Origin: Apoderus coryli
Lineage: Eukaryota > Arthropoda > Insecta > Coleoptera > Attelabidae
Assembly: GCA_911728435.2 (NCBI GenBank)
Contig: OU452209.1
Span: 12,630,869-12,694,868 of the forward strand
Length of the DNA stretch: 64,000 nt
Direction of reading: 5' to 3'
Translations under genes and position numbers: made by a program
Notes under the pieces: generated by a model
Told to the model about the DNA's origin: nothing
Databases searched by the model: none
Seen by the model: the letters and a program-made list of their open reading frames with translations, nothing else
In this document: in pieces, positions 20,983 to 31,655 of the stretch
Numbering within the stretch: the first letter of the stretch is position 1
How the letters are laid out: every line of letters begins with the position of its first letter

Positions 20983-21521
20983 GATAAGGATCGAGAAGGC
21001 AAGATCAGCTTTCGTCAAAATGAAAAAAATCTTTAACAGCCACGATATAAAACTGGAAATAAAAGTTCGTTTACTAGAATGCTACGTGTTCTCCGTTCTT
21101 TTATATGGCGTGGAGACATGGACCTTAACTGAAGCGTCACTGGGAAGACTCGAGGTATTCGAAATGTGGTGCTATAGACGCATGTTGAGGATTTCCTGGA
21201 CAGACAGAGTCACCAACGAAGAAGTTCTACATAGAATGGGTAAAGAGCGCGAACTAGTCGTAACCATAAAACGTCGCAAACTGGAATACCTGGGCCATAT
21301 AATGCGTAATGAACAACGGTATGACCTGCTTCGGACAATACTTCAGGGTAAAGTGCATGGAAAAAGAGGTCCAGGACGAAGAAGAATATCCTGGCTGCAT
21401 AACCTGCGAAAATGGTTTAACTTAACCACTACCGGACTCTTCAGGGCAGCAGTCAACAAAGTAAGAATAGCCATCTTAGTGTCCAACATCCGCAACGGAT
21501 AGGAACCATAAGAAGAAGAAG
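20983..21521 (+). mobile_element. RTE-type LINE 3' end with 9-bp target duplication
   Basis: The frame reads IRIEKARSAFVKMKKIF, VRLLECYVFSVLLYGVETW, FEMWCYRRMLRISWTDRVTNEEVL, RRKLEYLGHIMRN and GKRGPGRRRISWLHNLRKWF, a hallmark C-terminus of RTE-clade LINEs (often annotated by similarity to craniofacial development protein 2). The stop is at 21500-21502 and the 3' end is an AAG repeat. AATTATTAA occurs directly before (20974-20982) and after (21522-21530), a 9-bp target site duplication. The RT catalytic core lies upstream and is absent. Confidence 0.85.
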
Positions 21522-21530
21522 AATTATTAA

Positions 21531-23259
21531 ATAGCTGTTATGGCCTACTAAAAAAAATAGATATTTCGTAAAATATTAGTTTAGAGCCTTAATATTTGAA
21601 TATTATATAGAGTGTTATATATTTTAGAAATGCTTACGACAAACCAAATTACAAAAAATGCAAGTTCCAAGATGCAACCTTCGCAAAAAGTAAAAGTCTT
21701 ATTTTAATTCTGATTATGCCATCTTAAGTTTGAGAAAAAACAAAGTAACAAAGTGCGAATTTGGGACACCCTGTACTGACGTAGATACTATTCTCCGTTT
21801 AAATGTCCAAAAATCCCAACAATAAAACTATTTTAACGCACTGTAGCCACTAAACGAAGCTGAAACTGACACAATCATTAAAAATTTAATAAAAATTGCA
21901 ACAGTTTTGACAATACAAAAAGGTTTGCTTAGTTAGACTCATCTTGTGTATAAAGACGACTAGTTAGATCCAGAATTTTCAAAGCAATATTCAAGTGACA
22001 CACTTACATAAAATATGTTGTGTTGTACGAAATCCATTAAATGTCAATTTTAATGCAAACATAACAACATGTACCTAATGCACTTTGGAACCGTGACCTT
22101 ATTTTTCTCTTCCAATCTCATGTAGGTGTAGCCTAGTTTCTCAGTAGAATAAAGTTTTCTATTCTGGCATCGTAAAAATCCGCCAGGTACAATTTGAATC
22201 TTAAAAACTTCGCTGTCGTCGTCGACAATGTCGCGTCGTCGTATATGTAGGAGAAATATGCAGAATAAACAATTTCGTTAGTCTTCTAGTATACAAAATA
22301 AAGAACAAGTTTGCAACGAATGGCAAGATGAAAGAAGAAACACAAAAAAGTAAGAGTTTTGAATCATGAGTGGAAAAAACATTGGTGGCGTTTCATTTTA
22401 AATCCTATTAAAGTAGGAAATATACAATTTGGAATTGCTTTTATGGGATTACAGTACGGAATGAAAAGTAATTTTGAATTTAAAGTACATAATTGCAAAC
22501 ACGGTTTTATTTTGCTGGGAGTTTGTGTCCAAGAAAATGTGCAAATTGTATAAAATTTATTTATTAACCTGTTTCTAGAAAATTATTTATTTATTAGTTT
22601 CATAAAAATAACCCAGTGTGAGACTTGAGCTATCTGTTTGTAGATTGCCAGAGGAAAAATCGCAAATTAGGACCTACCTTGTGAGTTGATAGATGTTCCC
22701 TTTCTTCTTTTTTGTGTCTACTGAAATTGGGTTGAACTTCTGTTATCACTTTTTTGTCGTCACCCAAAATGATCCTTTCGGACTGTAATCAGTTTTGTTA
22801 GCTGTTCCGTTAGTAAAATCTTCTGCAGGACTTTCAGTCGTTTTTTACAATCAACAATAAGCCCATGAGGCTGCAGTGAAAGCGGGGCCTCATGTCGAAC
22901 GGACTCTTACAAAAAAAAAAACAATCAAGGTGAGTTTATGCGTCAATGACCTGCCGTTTTTGTTTTTCGATAGAATCCACCTTGAATAGATACCTTCATA
23001 AATCGTTGTCGAGATTTTCAAATCAAGCGACGCTACATTTGCTTTTGTTCAAACGACGGATCAAAAAGAGTTTCGTGTGTCAATCAGAAAATTGTTATGC
23101 GCGGTCTAAACAAAAGTTGCCAGAAGCAGTTATCTCCGATATCGAAAAGCACCATGTTGAAATAATGTATGGAAATTTGGTTAGGAAAAATCTTTTTTTC
23201 AAGTAGGTTTAGATCACAGTGGAAGAAAAACAAGAACGAATGATGATTCGAAGGGCTCT
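21531..23259. other. Non-coding DNA; a possible transposon end
   Basis: TTTGGGACACCCTGTAC at about 21761-21777 looks like the inverted end of a Tc1/mariner-type element. A small hairpin (CATGAGGC/GCCTCATG) lies at about 22864-22894. The 64-codon frame at 22359-22553 and the 86-codon frame at 22946-23206 show no recognisable family. Confidence 0.35.
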
Positions 23260-23840
23260 TTACGTTGTATAAAAATGATTCATCACAACGGATGAAACAT
23301 AGATTCATTGCTATACGTTGGAGTCGAAAAGAAAATCAGTCGAGTGGACAGCAGATGGCGAAATCCAACCAAAAGGTCTGAAGACACAACAGTCAACAGG
23401 TATCTCTGTATTTAGGAGCACGCACGGAATTTTGTTCATCGAATTTCTTCCGTACCGCCAGGCGATTAACAGCGATTATTACATTGCGTTATTGGATTGA
23501 TTGGATGACGCAATCAAGCATATAAAGCCTCACATGGCTAAGCAAAAACCCGTGCTTCACAAGTCGATGAAAACGATATGGAAAGTCAAGGATTTTTGAT
23601 TAGAATTGCTTCCACACCCCCATATATAACAGATCAGGCACCATCTGGGTTCAATCTGTTCGTCGCTGATACCAGAAAAGGTGCTTCTTAATGAGGTTAT
23701 AGTGGCAACTCAAGCATAGTTTGAGGACAAAGACAAACCGTTTTATATATCCAAAGTCTGAAAAACGTTGGAATGGTTGTATCGCTATGATTATGAAGGA
23801 AGTTGAATTTTGCAAAGAAATGCGTTTTTACTGGTTTATT
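23260..23840 (+). pseudogene. Mariner (DD34D) transposase relic
   Basis: The sequence reads FITTDET.IHCYTLESKRKSVEW, then HGILFIEFLP, INSDYYIALLD, AIKHIKPHMAKQKPVLH, and LLPHPPYITDQAPSGFNLF. This is the mariner order around the first Asp (TDET), the central region, and the block normally reading YSPDLAPSDFFLF. The second Asp block (HQDNAPCH) is replaced by KSMKT, and the third Asp is changed (PSGF). Stops occur after TDET and after ALLD. It belongs to a different mariner group from the 53750-54686 element. Confidence 0.7.
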
Positions 23841-24429
23841 CCGAAACTTGCAGACCCATTACTTTTCTTTCGCCTTCACGGGTAGGAATTTTTCCATACT
23901 GCTTACGCATATGATAAAGCTTTTGATCACCAGTAGGCAATTTGCTTTTATTGTTAAACTACAGTAGCACAGCAGTGAGTGTTCGCGGCTGTTCTCTCAA
24001 TGTGTTTTTTGTCGGGCCTATGTTTAACTGGAAAGTTCGTTGCACTGTCCTTACACATAATTGTCTCTATCTCGTTAAACACAGGTTTTCGCATTGTCTT
24101 TAATCTAATTGGCAGGGAACTGCAGGTATGGGGTCTGAACACCGCACGGTTTTAGTCCCCATGTCTTTCTGTGAACACGTCTAAGTAACATAAGTGTTCT
24201 TTCCGCGTTTGTTCTTTTTAGACGAGCGTTTCAGATAAGCTTTGGATTTAAAATAACCTTTTCTTGCAGGTGTTAAAGTGGTCCTAGCATATCTGTTTTC
24301 ATCCTCCTAGTGGACGCGATTGTTGCTGACTTTGATGGTCTAATGTTTGTCCCTGTTCCAATGTCAAATTTGTTGACATACCAAGCGCCCGTTTCGTCCG
24401 TTCCCTAGAGTCTTCTTCTGCTCGTAAGG
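23841..24429. other. No gene recognised
   Basis: No supported coding or repeat feature was identified. Confidence 0.35.
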
Positions 24430-24730
24430 ACGACAAAGCCTTCACTGCCCGGGCCCATTAATCTAGCAAGTCGTCTATAACAAGGTTCCACGTGCCCATG
24501 TGGCTACCCTCGTACAGGCTTTCATATTACGCACAATGGTCTCTATTAGTGAGGTCTGCAATTTATCCACCTGCAGCAGAACGCATTAATGCGTCGATGA
24601 GTCAAAGCTGCTAGGATTGAGTTCGTTAAAACATTATCCAGAAAATTGCAAGTAGAACTCCCTTAGTCGACATGCCGCGTCTAAACGCATATCTGTTCGG
24701 TGGCATTGTTCCCAGATCCTCGTTCCTAAT
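24430..24730 (-). pseudogene. Possible LINE RT relic (R1-like)
   Basis: On the minus strand, near 24680-24640, the sequence reads RRGMSTKGVLLAIFW, which resembles the LINE motif RGCPQGGVLSPLLW. Downstream frames give ADLTN and GSHMGTWN. All other blocks are obscured by frameshifts, so this is a weak assignment. Confidence 0.35.
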
Positions 24731-25223
24731 GTGCCTATCTATTATTTTTTTATAGCCCCTTCAATAATAAAGGCGTCAGACATCTTGGTCGCAAAGCCTT
24801 TGTCCTTCCTGTCCCGTTATCTCAAGTTCCGGTATAAATGCTACTCAACTTATTTGCCATTTTTTTTTGTATGTAGTCCTACATTTTTTCACTGTCTTGG
24901 CGCACTGCCAGCTCTCTCTGTAGCCCTTACTTGGGTCCCAGATTTGTTTCTTGTCAGTTTCCCAGTGTTATGATGTTGGATCGGGGGAAGTGTACTCTGA
25001 AAAGTGTCTTTCCCGTGTTTTTAAAACACCATTTTCACCACTTATCGTCGTCGTAATGGTGTCTGCAGATCTCTGTGACAAGACATGGATTCCATGTCGA
25101 TGAATGATTTAACCAGTAAACTTATAGAAACTATTCTTGTACCTTTCGCATCTTGGTTTTGATCACTTTTCATTGCAAATTGTCTTTAAAAACTTTAAGT
25201 AATGAAGAAACTCTTAGTATTGT

Positions 25224-26833
25224 AGAATCATGACGGTAAAACAGTGTTGGTACCATTCACGAGAAAGAGAAAAGTGGACATTATTAACCCCACTCTCAGC
25301 GGTGAGCAAATTTGCCTTTCGGATAAAGTCAAATACCTGGGAGTAATCCTGGATAAGCGACTAATCTGGAATCAGCATATAGAGAAAACCATATCGAAAG
25401 CCACAGCGGCTATATGGACATGTCACAGGCTACTCGGTAGGACTTGGGAGCTAAAGCCAAAGCTCACATACTGGGTGTACCAAACAGTCATCAAACCCAT
25501 GGTTACATACGCCTCATTAGTATGGTGGCCAAAAGTTAATATTAAGCATACACAATGCCCTCTTCAAAAGTTGCAACGGCTTGCATGTTTAGGAATAACA
25601 GGGGCAATGCGAACTTGTCCCACAGCAGCGATGGAAACGTTGCTGCATGTAATACCTTTGCCTGTCCTAGTCAAAAAAGAGACAGCAATTAGCGCTCTGG
25701 CACAGGTAACGGAATACAAATCTGGCGATCTAGAGGGACAGATGGGAATCCTGAATCTAATACCTTTGGAGTCAGGAAGAAAACCGTCGGACGCTTTGCC
25801 ACGCAAACATGATTTTGAAATAACATTTGAAGTGGTCATTGGAGACCGTCAAAAACGGCTAAATGGGGAACCACGATTCGCAGAAAACACATCCGTCTGG
25901 TATACGGACGGTTCAATAGGAATAGAAGGGAACACAGGCATGGGAGTATACGGGCCTAACTGCAGGCTGTCTGAATCTCTCGGGAAAAGTCCCACTATAT
26001 TCCAAGCAGAGATCAACGCTATTAATCGTTGTGCTCAAGAATGCCTGCAGAGAGGCATCCCGGAACGGCAGATCAATATTATGTCAGATAGTCAAGCTGC
26101 GTTAAAAGCACTGAGGTCTTACACCTTCACGTCAAAGCTAGCATGGGAATGCAAACAGACCCTAAAGCAACTGGCAGCTCAGGGGAAAAACATTACTCTG
26201 ACATGGGTGCCAGGACATGAAGGCATAGAGGGGAACGAAGCGGCGGACCAACTTGCAAACGAGGGCGCACACGCTCCATTCTGCGGCCCGGAACCCATCT
26301 TTGGCCTTCCAAAAAGCCATATGATGGAAGAACTTCGGAGATGGGAAAAGGAACAACTTCAGTCCTACTGGAGAAACACTCCAGGCCTAAGACAATCAAA
26401 AAGGTTTATCAAACCTTCAGAGGCCAACGCAGGGAAGCTTATCCAACTGGAGAGAAGCGAGCTAAGGCAAATTACAGGCCTTTTTACGGGACACCACCCA
26501 GTGAAGTACCATCTCAAAAAGATGGGCCTAGCCGAGGACGACACTTGTCGATTTTGCGAAGACGCAACAGAGACAACAGAACACGTGCTCTGTAAATGCA
26601 TGGCACTTTTCTGCAAAAGGCTAAAACACCTTGGAGGGGTGACCCTAACACCCGACGAGGCAAGGAATTTAGCCCCCAGAGAAATCATCAACTTCATGAA
26701 AAGTGTGGGACAGCTGGGCAAGTCATAGATTAGAGTCATTCACGAAAGATCTTCTGCAGGTCGAAGTGAGGGGAGGCCAAACCGCCTAAACGACTCCGAT
26801 AAAACAATCTACAATCTACAGAATCATGACGGT
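25224..26833 (+). mobile_element. LINE 3' half with RNase H, flanked by a 14-bp target duplication
   Basis: AGAATCATGACGGT occurs at 25224-25237 and again at 26820-26833, bracketing a 1,582-bp insertion. The insertion begins inside the RT domain, contains one long frame, and ends in a short untranslated tail with a CAATCTACAATCTAC tandem terminus. This gives exact borders for a 5'-truncated, target-primed insertion. Confidence 0.9.
25244..26728 (+). CDS. LINE ORF2 C-terminal part: RT thumb, RNase H, zinc-binding tail
   Basis: The frame is 494 codons; its first codon is GTG, so the original start lies upstream and was lost. VKYLGVILDKRLIWNQHI (about residues 29-46) is the RT thumb. An RNase H domain spans about 215-345: Asp in YTDGS (222), Glu in FQAEINAI (256), Asp in SDSQAAL (282) and WVPGHEGIEGNEAADQLA with His 325 and Asp 335, so the full catalytic set is present. 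A cysteine/histidine tail follows (CRFCED..TTEHVLCKC). RNase H after RT is typical of I/R1/Loa-type LINEs. The RT active site is missing, so the copy cannot act alone. Confidence 0.85.
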   Translation: MLVPFTRKRKVDIINPTLSGEQICLSDKVKYLGVILDKRLIWNQHIEKTISKATAAIWTCHRLLGRTWELKPKLTYWVYQTVIKPMVTYASLVWWPKVNIKHTQCPLQKLQRLACLGITGAMRTCPTAAMETLLHVIPLPVLVKKETAISALAQVTEYKSGDLEGQMGILNLIPLESGRKPSDALPRKHDFEITFEVVIGDRQKRLNGEPRFAENTSVWYTDGSIGIEGNTGMGVYGPNCRLSESLGKSPTIFQAEINAINRCAQECLQRGIPERQINIMSDSQAALKALRSYTFTSKLAWECKQTLKQLAAQGKNITLTWVPGHEGIEGNEAADQLANEGAHAPFCGPEPIFGLPKSHMMEELRRWEKEQLQSYWRNTPGLRQSKRFIKPSEANAGKLIQLERSELRQITGLFTGHHPVKYHLKKMGLAEDDTCRFCEDATETTEHVLCKCMALFCKRLKHLGGVTLTPDEARNLAPREIINFMKSVGQLGKS

Positions 26834-27804
26834 GGAAAATCTTCAATTGTAACTTCTAAGGTTTTCATACTTACTCATTGTGGTGATGACTCCAAATTTC
26901 GTACTTTTCTCGTTACAAGCTTTCACTCAATTTCGAAATTCCTGTGGTTGTTTTTTCGACACCAAGGGATTTTCAGTTCCCGATTTTGCTTCATAAACTT
27001 TCAAATTGTTTCTTCGTTTATTTAGAAATTCCACCACTGACTTTAGGAAAAGTAAAAACAAACCTGCGACGCGACTGCTTTCACACAAACTTCTTTAACG
27101 AGGTTAAAGGCGGTGCGGGCTTCTTTCTATATGCCTTAATTCTGAGACGTCCCATGGTTGTACATTAATCTCTACAATAACAAGGGAGGTTAAAATAAGT
27201 TTTCGTATGGTGTTGAATTCAAAGAGTTTATTAAAATAAATTGGGTGCTAAATAGAATGGGACCGCAGACAATCAGAATATGTCTTGGAAATAACCGAAA
27301 CCGGAATGAACACTGAATATGGAAGAAAATGCTATATTAAAGCTTGAGGTTGTGGAAAATTTTTGATTTAGTATTTTATGGATAAAAAAAGATCATTAAA
27401 ATGTGACGACGGCAATAAGCAGGGAGAAGAAGTTTCTTTCGCTATTGCCTGCTTAATTTGAAACTTTTATGAATTAAAAGATAAATTTAATGGCTTAAGT
27501 TTCTGTAAATTTTTATGACAACCTGGTTGGTTTAATGTATAAGGCACTGGATACAATAAAAGTTTTTGCTATTACATATTATTATTATTACAAAAGTAGT
27601 GAGCTTGCTACTAAAGACGCTTTCTGTAATAAAAGCTCTAAATCATTTTTTTATGCTAACTTTTGGTTCGCACATTTTGTGCACGTTTAGGGTAGTGTAA
27701 GTCAGTTAACATACATATTTTGCTAAAATATCAATGTTGACGATTTTTTTTACTATTCTAAAGAATATCAAAGACAGTTTTCTATTAAAAATAACAACTT
27801 AAAA
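26834..27804. other. Pre-insertion sequence, no gene recognised
   Basis: This continues the locus interrupted by the LINE at 25238. A short AATAAAAG..(ATT)n stretch at 27555-27592 resembles a LINE 3' tail. Nothing else is supported. Confidence 0.35.
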
Positions 27805-28155
27805 TCGAAATGGTACACTAAACCCATCTTGTCAGGAAGATACACAAATTTCAACTCAAATCATCCAATATCACAAAAAAAGAGCGTAGTAATGGGACTG
27901 GCAGATAGAGTGATTAAACTCTCTGACTCGGAGTATCTTGATAAATGCATTAAAAAGGCTAAGAACGCGTTATTAAAGAATGACTACCCAAAAAACTTTA
28001 TTGAACAAATCTTCAAGGAACGATTTAACAAGCATTATAATGGCGAACAAAATGGACCTAAAATAGAATTAATCCAAAATACGTGTCCATTCCATACATC
28101 AGAGGGTTTTCAGAATAACATAATAATCTGTTCCAAAAGCTCAAACCCTAATTAA
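27805..28155 (+). pseudogene. Penelope-like element fragment (RT C-terminal/connector region)
   Basis: The frame reads WYTKPILSGRYTNFNSNHPISQKKSVVMGLADRVIKLSD, followed by YPKNFIEQIFKERFNKHYN. The GRY.NF.SNHP..QKK.V..GL.DR pattern is characteristic of the stretch between the RT and the GIY-YIG endonuclease in arthropod Penelope-like elements. Neither the RT catalytic box nor the GIY-YIG domain is present. It shows that this class of element has been active in this genome and gives context to the hammerhead ribozyme found elsewhere in the window. Confidence 0.7.
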
Positions 28156-28603
28156 GCCCCAAATTTTCACGAACATAAAAGCGTGGAAATTCAAAACCGT
28201 CTAAGTGCCAAAAAATGAATAAAACCAGTCAGTATATTGCAGTGAAAAGTATTTTATTAAACAGAGAAAAGGGTTAGAAGTACAAAACAATTCAAGAAAT
28301 TTGAAATAGGAGAAAAGTTTTGTTACAAAAAAATATCAAACTCGTGAAACCAAGAAACGGTACAAATACCAAATTAACATAGGTTTAAAAACGTCTATGT
28401 CCCAACTAAACATAGGTACATCCAAAATAAATTAAATTAAAATTAAACAGGAACTTACATTAAGTTAATACTTACTTTGGTTTCTTGGCGTCATCAATGA
28501 TTTTTCCAAATATCCTAAATATTGTAAAGATGTAGCATATCCTCAAAATTTTAAATTTTTTCAGCAGAGATTCGATTTTTGCAGTTTAGGAGAGGTAATT
28601 TTG

Positions 28604-29410
28604 TTAAAATGTTCTGTTCCTTTTTCCCTTCTTTAAAACATTGCACTCGGTCCATCCTTCCAGTTCACTAAAACTTGTCTTGGTTTTTACCATCATTGGA
28701 TTTTCTTTATTAACCTTCGTGGTATTCAACATTTCGTCGGAAAATTTCTGAAAGTCTTTGGATTGCATCGTTAAAGCTTTAAAAGGATTCTTATGACATG
28801 TATTCACTGTCATATCTTTTATATTATCTGGTGTGAAGGCTTTTGTTACTTTCTTTCGCTGTTCAATTTTAGCGAAATCTCGATCACAGCAGATGTATGA
28901 ATTACCAGATATCAACTTGCTATTATATTCCCAAAGCCACCATATTAATAACAAGAGCATCATCTTATTTTTATTTTGACCAATGCAGTTGTCGCTCCAT
29001 AAGACCAACTTTTTCATTCTTGGCAACTCCCCGTGTAATAAAGATTTCAGCAGACAGGAAGGAGTTTCATTCTCACCACGACCCGTTAACGACTCTTCCC
29101 ATAAACACCTCTAGGCATAGTCTGCATCAGACAAATGGACTCCTAAGTTTTAACAAGACAGCTTTCTGCTATAAAACATTTCTGAATGGGTTAATGTTGG
29201 AATGAATAAAATCTGTTCTAGGTCAACGAAAAATGTGTTAGTCAGGCTGAAAATTTTTTGAGAATCCGCCATATCTTCATTCATTGCTGTGCTTGCTTTT
29301 TCAGCTTTCCAATGATGCAACTGCAGCGCACTTTTAATATTCCTTTTTCTCCAGAGTTCGAAGCCAAACCTCTTTTGAAAAGTTGCTTCGACTGTAGTGG
29401 TTGTCTTGAA
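28604..29410 (-). pseudogene. DUF7869-like protein fragment
   Basis: The reading is ADSQKIFSLTNTFFVDLEQIL, then FYSRKLSCYNLGVHLSD, WEESLTGRGENE and KKLVLWSDNCIGQNKNKMM, then SYICCDRDFAKIEQRKK. The LSCYN.GVH, R(G)..E, WSDNC.GQN and DRDFA.IE.RKK pattern is shared by a large set of uncharacterised insect and other eukaryotic proteins that I recall as the DUF7869 family. The alternating acidic residues suggest a nuclease-like fold, which is inference. A stop splits the frame near 29110, so the copy is broken. The N-terminus was not found. Confidence 0.55.
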
Positions 29411-29463
29411 CAGACAAAAACAATAATATGATAATATTCTCAAAAATACCATACAGCAATATA

Positions 29464-29828
29464 CAGGGTGGTCCAACGAAAAGTTTGCACCTAGCTTTTC
29501 TCTTTTTTTTGTAGTCGAATGCGAAAATGCTCGGACACGTCGATTTTGCTTTTGAGGGGGACACATTTTAAACATATTTTTCGATCTGCGCCTTTAACCC
29601 CCTAGCGGGGGTGAGTAACAACCCTAAAATTTTAAATGGAAAGAGGGGTCTAATGACATATCATTTGAAAGGACACAAAATTGTCTTTCTAATGATACCC
29701 TATTTGTCGAATTTTACTAAAACAGTTAATACGAAAACGACTTTAAAGACATTAAGCCGATAATTTTGGTATTAATGAGAAATACAAATAAGTTTTAATT
29801 ATTGCGAGTGAAAACACCTGCAATCGTT
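29464..29828 (+). repeat. Left TIR of the DD41D transposon
   Basis: This is the 365-bp inverted counterpart of 31186-31550. It begins at CAGGGTGG after a TA target dinucleotide and lies downstream of the transposase gene. Confidence 0.92.
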
Positions 29829-29907
29829 AGTACATTCCAATGTTTGTTAGTTTTAACATTGCTTTGTAAAAAAAGTAAACAAGCTGTTAAATTGATTTAT
29901 TAAAACG

Positions 29908-30981
29908 TTACATTAACAAATGTTGAAAATGTGACCCATTTGATTCCATACAATAATACAGATTTTGTTCAAATCTATTTCTAACATTTTGTAGCATATC
30001 AGGTGTTATGTTTCTGCACTCTTCTGTAATGCGTTGGCGAAGATCTTCTATGGACTCGGGCTTCGTGGCAAAACATTTATTTTTTAAGTGCCCCCAAAGA
30101 AAAAAGTCTAAAGGCGATAAATCCGGTGACCTGGCAGGCCATTCAATTGGGCCCCTCCTTCCAATCCACCGTCCAGGGAACCGGTCATCTAAGAACTGTC
30201 TTACAGGAGCCACATAGTGCGGAGGTGCTCCATCTTGCTGGAAATAAAGCCGATCAGCAGTATGATTTTGGTCATCTTCTATTATTTGTGTTATTAAAGG
30301 ATCAATTGTGTCTTCAAGCATGTTTAGGTACACTTCACCAGTTAAATTTCCAGGAATAAAAAGTGGTCCTATAATATGATTTCCTAATATGCCACACCAG
30401 ACGTTTATTTTTTGAGGATACTGGGTATGAACCTCACGGAATAAATGTGGGTTACTGTCATCCCAGTAACGGCAATTGTGCCTATTTACAGCTCCATTCA
30501 AATAAAATGTGCATTCGTCGGAAAAACAAATGTTAAATAATAATTGCGGATCTTCAATTAAACGCTGGCTCATTGCTTCACAAAATTGCAGCCTTCTATC
30601 AGGATCATCCTCATTTAGTTCCTGTACTAATTTGATTTTGTACGGATGAAATTTGTACGCTTTTAAAATTCGTATTATGGACGAACGGGAGACACCTGAG
30701 GCTTCAGCTAGTTGACGGGTACTTTGACTATGATCCATTTCAACATGCCCTAAAACAGCGACTTCCACAGCTTCATTTCTGATCGGTTTCTGCGGCTGGT
30801 GTTTTACATTACAGACAGATCCGGTATCTACAAACTTTTTAACTAACTTGCCAACGTACACATCATTCACATTTTTATCGGGATGTCTCTCATTAAATAA
30901 GCGAGCCGTAAGTCTAGCACTACTATTATTTTGAAAATAAAGTTTAACAATTTCAACTCGTTCTAGAATGGAATAAATCAT
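29908..30981 (-). CDS. DD41D transposase (DUF4817-type N-terminus), intact
   Basis: The protein is 357 residues from the ATG at 30981. The frame stays open 13 codons further up, but the first codon there is TTG, so I chose the first ATG. An N-terminal helix-turn-helix reads ERVEIVKLYFQN..SARLTARLF (about residues 7-30). A second reads STRQLAEASGVSRSSIIRIL (87-106). Catalytic Asp residues are in FSDECTFYLNG (155), YFQQDGAPPHY (250) and SPDLSPLDFFLWG (292), with 41 residues between the second and third. It should bind the TIRs and cut and paste the element in the nucleus. No stop or frameshift is present. Confidence 0.92.
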   Translation of the reverse strand: MIYSILERVEIVKLYFQNNSSARLTARLFNERHPDKNVNDVYVGKLVKKFVDTGSVCNVKHQPQKPIRNEAVEVAVLGHVEMDHSQSTRQLAEASGVSRSSIIRILKAYKFHPYKIKLVQELNEDDPDRRLQFCEAMSQRLIEDPQLLFNICFSDECTFYLNGAVNRHNCRYWDDSNPHLFREVHTQYPQKINVWCGILGNHIIGPLFIPGNLTGEVYLNMLEDTIDPLITQIIEDDQNHTADRLYFQQDGAPPHYVAPVRQFLDDRFPGRWIGRRGPIEWPARSPDLSPLDFFLWGHLKNKCFATKPESIEDLRQRITEECRNITPDMLQNVRNRFEQNLYYCMESNGSHFQHLLM

Positions 30982-31185
30982 TTTGTACGGTAAAAGTAAA
31001 ATAACTTGAGAAGCAACCAAACTGAATCAATGAAAAGACTAAAATAAACGGTGTAAATTCTTTTCCTACACGTATCTGCAGTTTTTATTTCAACAAAAAA
31101 CGCAAACGATTAGTGAGGAATTTAGTTCTGATAAATAAGATAGTGTTTTTGAAATCCCGTTTTTCTTCAAAGTAAATAATTTAGA

Positions 31186-31550
31186 AATGATTGTAGTTGT
31201 TTTCAGTCGTAATAATTAAAACTTATTTGTATTTCTCATTAATACCAAAATTATCGGCTTAATGTCTTTAAAGTCGTTTTCGTATTAACTGTTTTAGTAA
31301 AATTCGACAAATAGGGTATCATTAGAAAGACAATTTTGTGTCCTTTCAAATGATATGTCATTAGACCCCTCTTTCCATTTAAAATTTTAGGGTTGTTACT
31401 CACCCCCGCTAGGGGGTTAAAGGCGCAGATCGAAAAATATGTTTAAAATGTGTCCCCCTCAAAAGCAAAATCGACGTGTCCGAGCATTTTCGCATTCGAC
31501 TACAAAAAAAAGAGAAAAGCTAGGTGCAAACTTTTCGTTGGACCACCCTG
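31186..31550 (-). repeat. Right TIR of the DD41D transposon
   Basis: This is the inverted counterpart of the left TIR. It lies upstream of the transposase, so it would be expected to contain the promoter. No obvious TATA box was singled out. Confidence 0.92.
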
Positions 31551-31655
31551 TATGTAACGAATTGGCACTTAGACGGTTTTCCCTGTAATTGTTTACCGAA
31601 ATTGAAAATATCAATTGAAGCGTGGAAACACCTTAGCCGGTCTTGAATTTCCACG

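Larger units (their letters stand above)
29464..31550 (-). mobile_element. Complete DD41D mariner-superfamily transposon with 365-bp TIRs
   Basis: The element is 2,087 bp and flanked by TA on both sides (29462-29463 and 31551-31552), the mariner-superfamily target duplication. Terminal inverted repeats span 29464-29828 and 31186-31550. They start CAGGGTGGTCCAACG and are almost identical over their whole length, with differences only near the inner ends. The single gene (29908-30981) is uninterrupted. Near-identical TIRs plus an open transposase suggest recent activity. It inserted into the DUF7869-like element. TIRs of this length are unusual for mariners, where about 30 bp is typical. Confidence 0.92.
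28180..31655 (-). mobile_element. Candidate TIR element carrying a DUF7869-like gene (interrupted)
   Basis: The left end at about 28182 reads GCGTGGAAATTCAAAACCGT.. and the right end near 31655 is its inverted, diverged copy (CGGTCTTGAATTTCCACGC). ACCGTCTAAGTGCCAA also recurs inverted at 31560-31577. Between these ends lie a DUF7869-like coding remnant and the nested DD41D transposon. Without the nest the element is about 1.4 kb. No target duplication was found: the left flank is CATAAA and the right flank is GATGCTG of a mariner. Boundaries are therefore provisional. Confidence 0.5.

Noticed and set aside
29150..29575. 141-codon minus-strand frame
   Set aside because: It crosses the border of the DD41D TIR into the DUF7869-like remnant and is not one gene.
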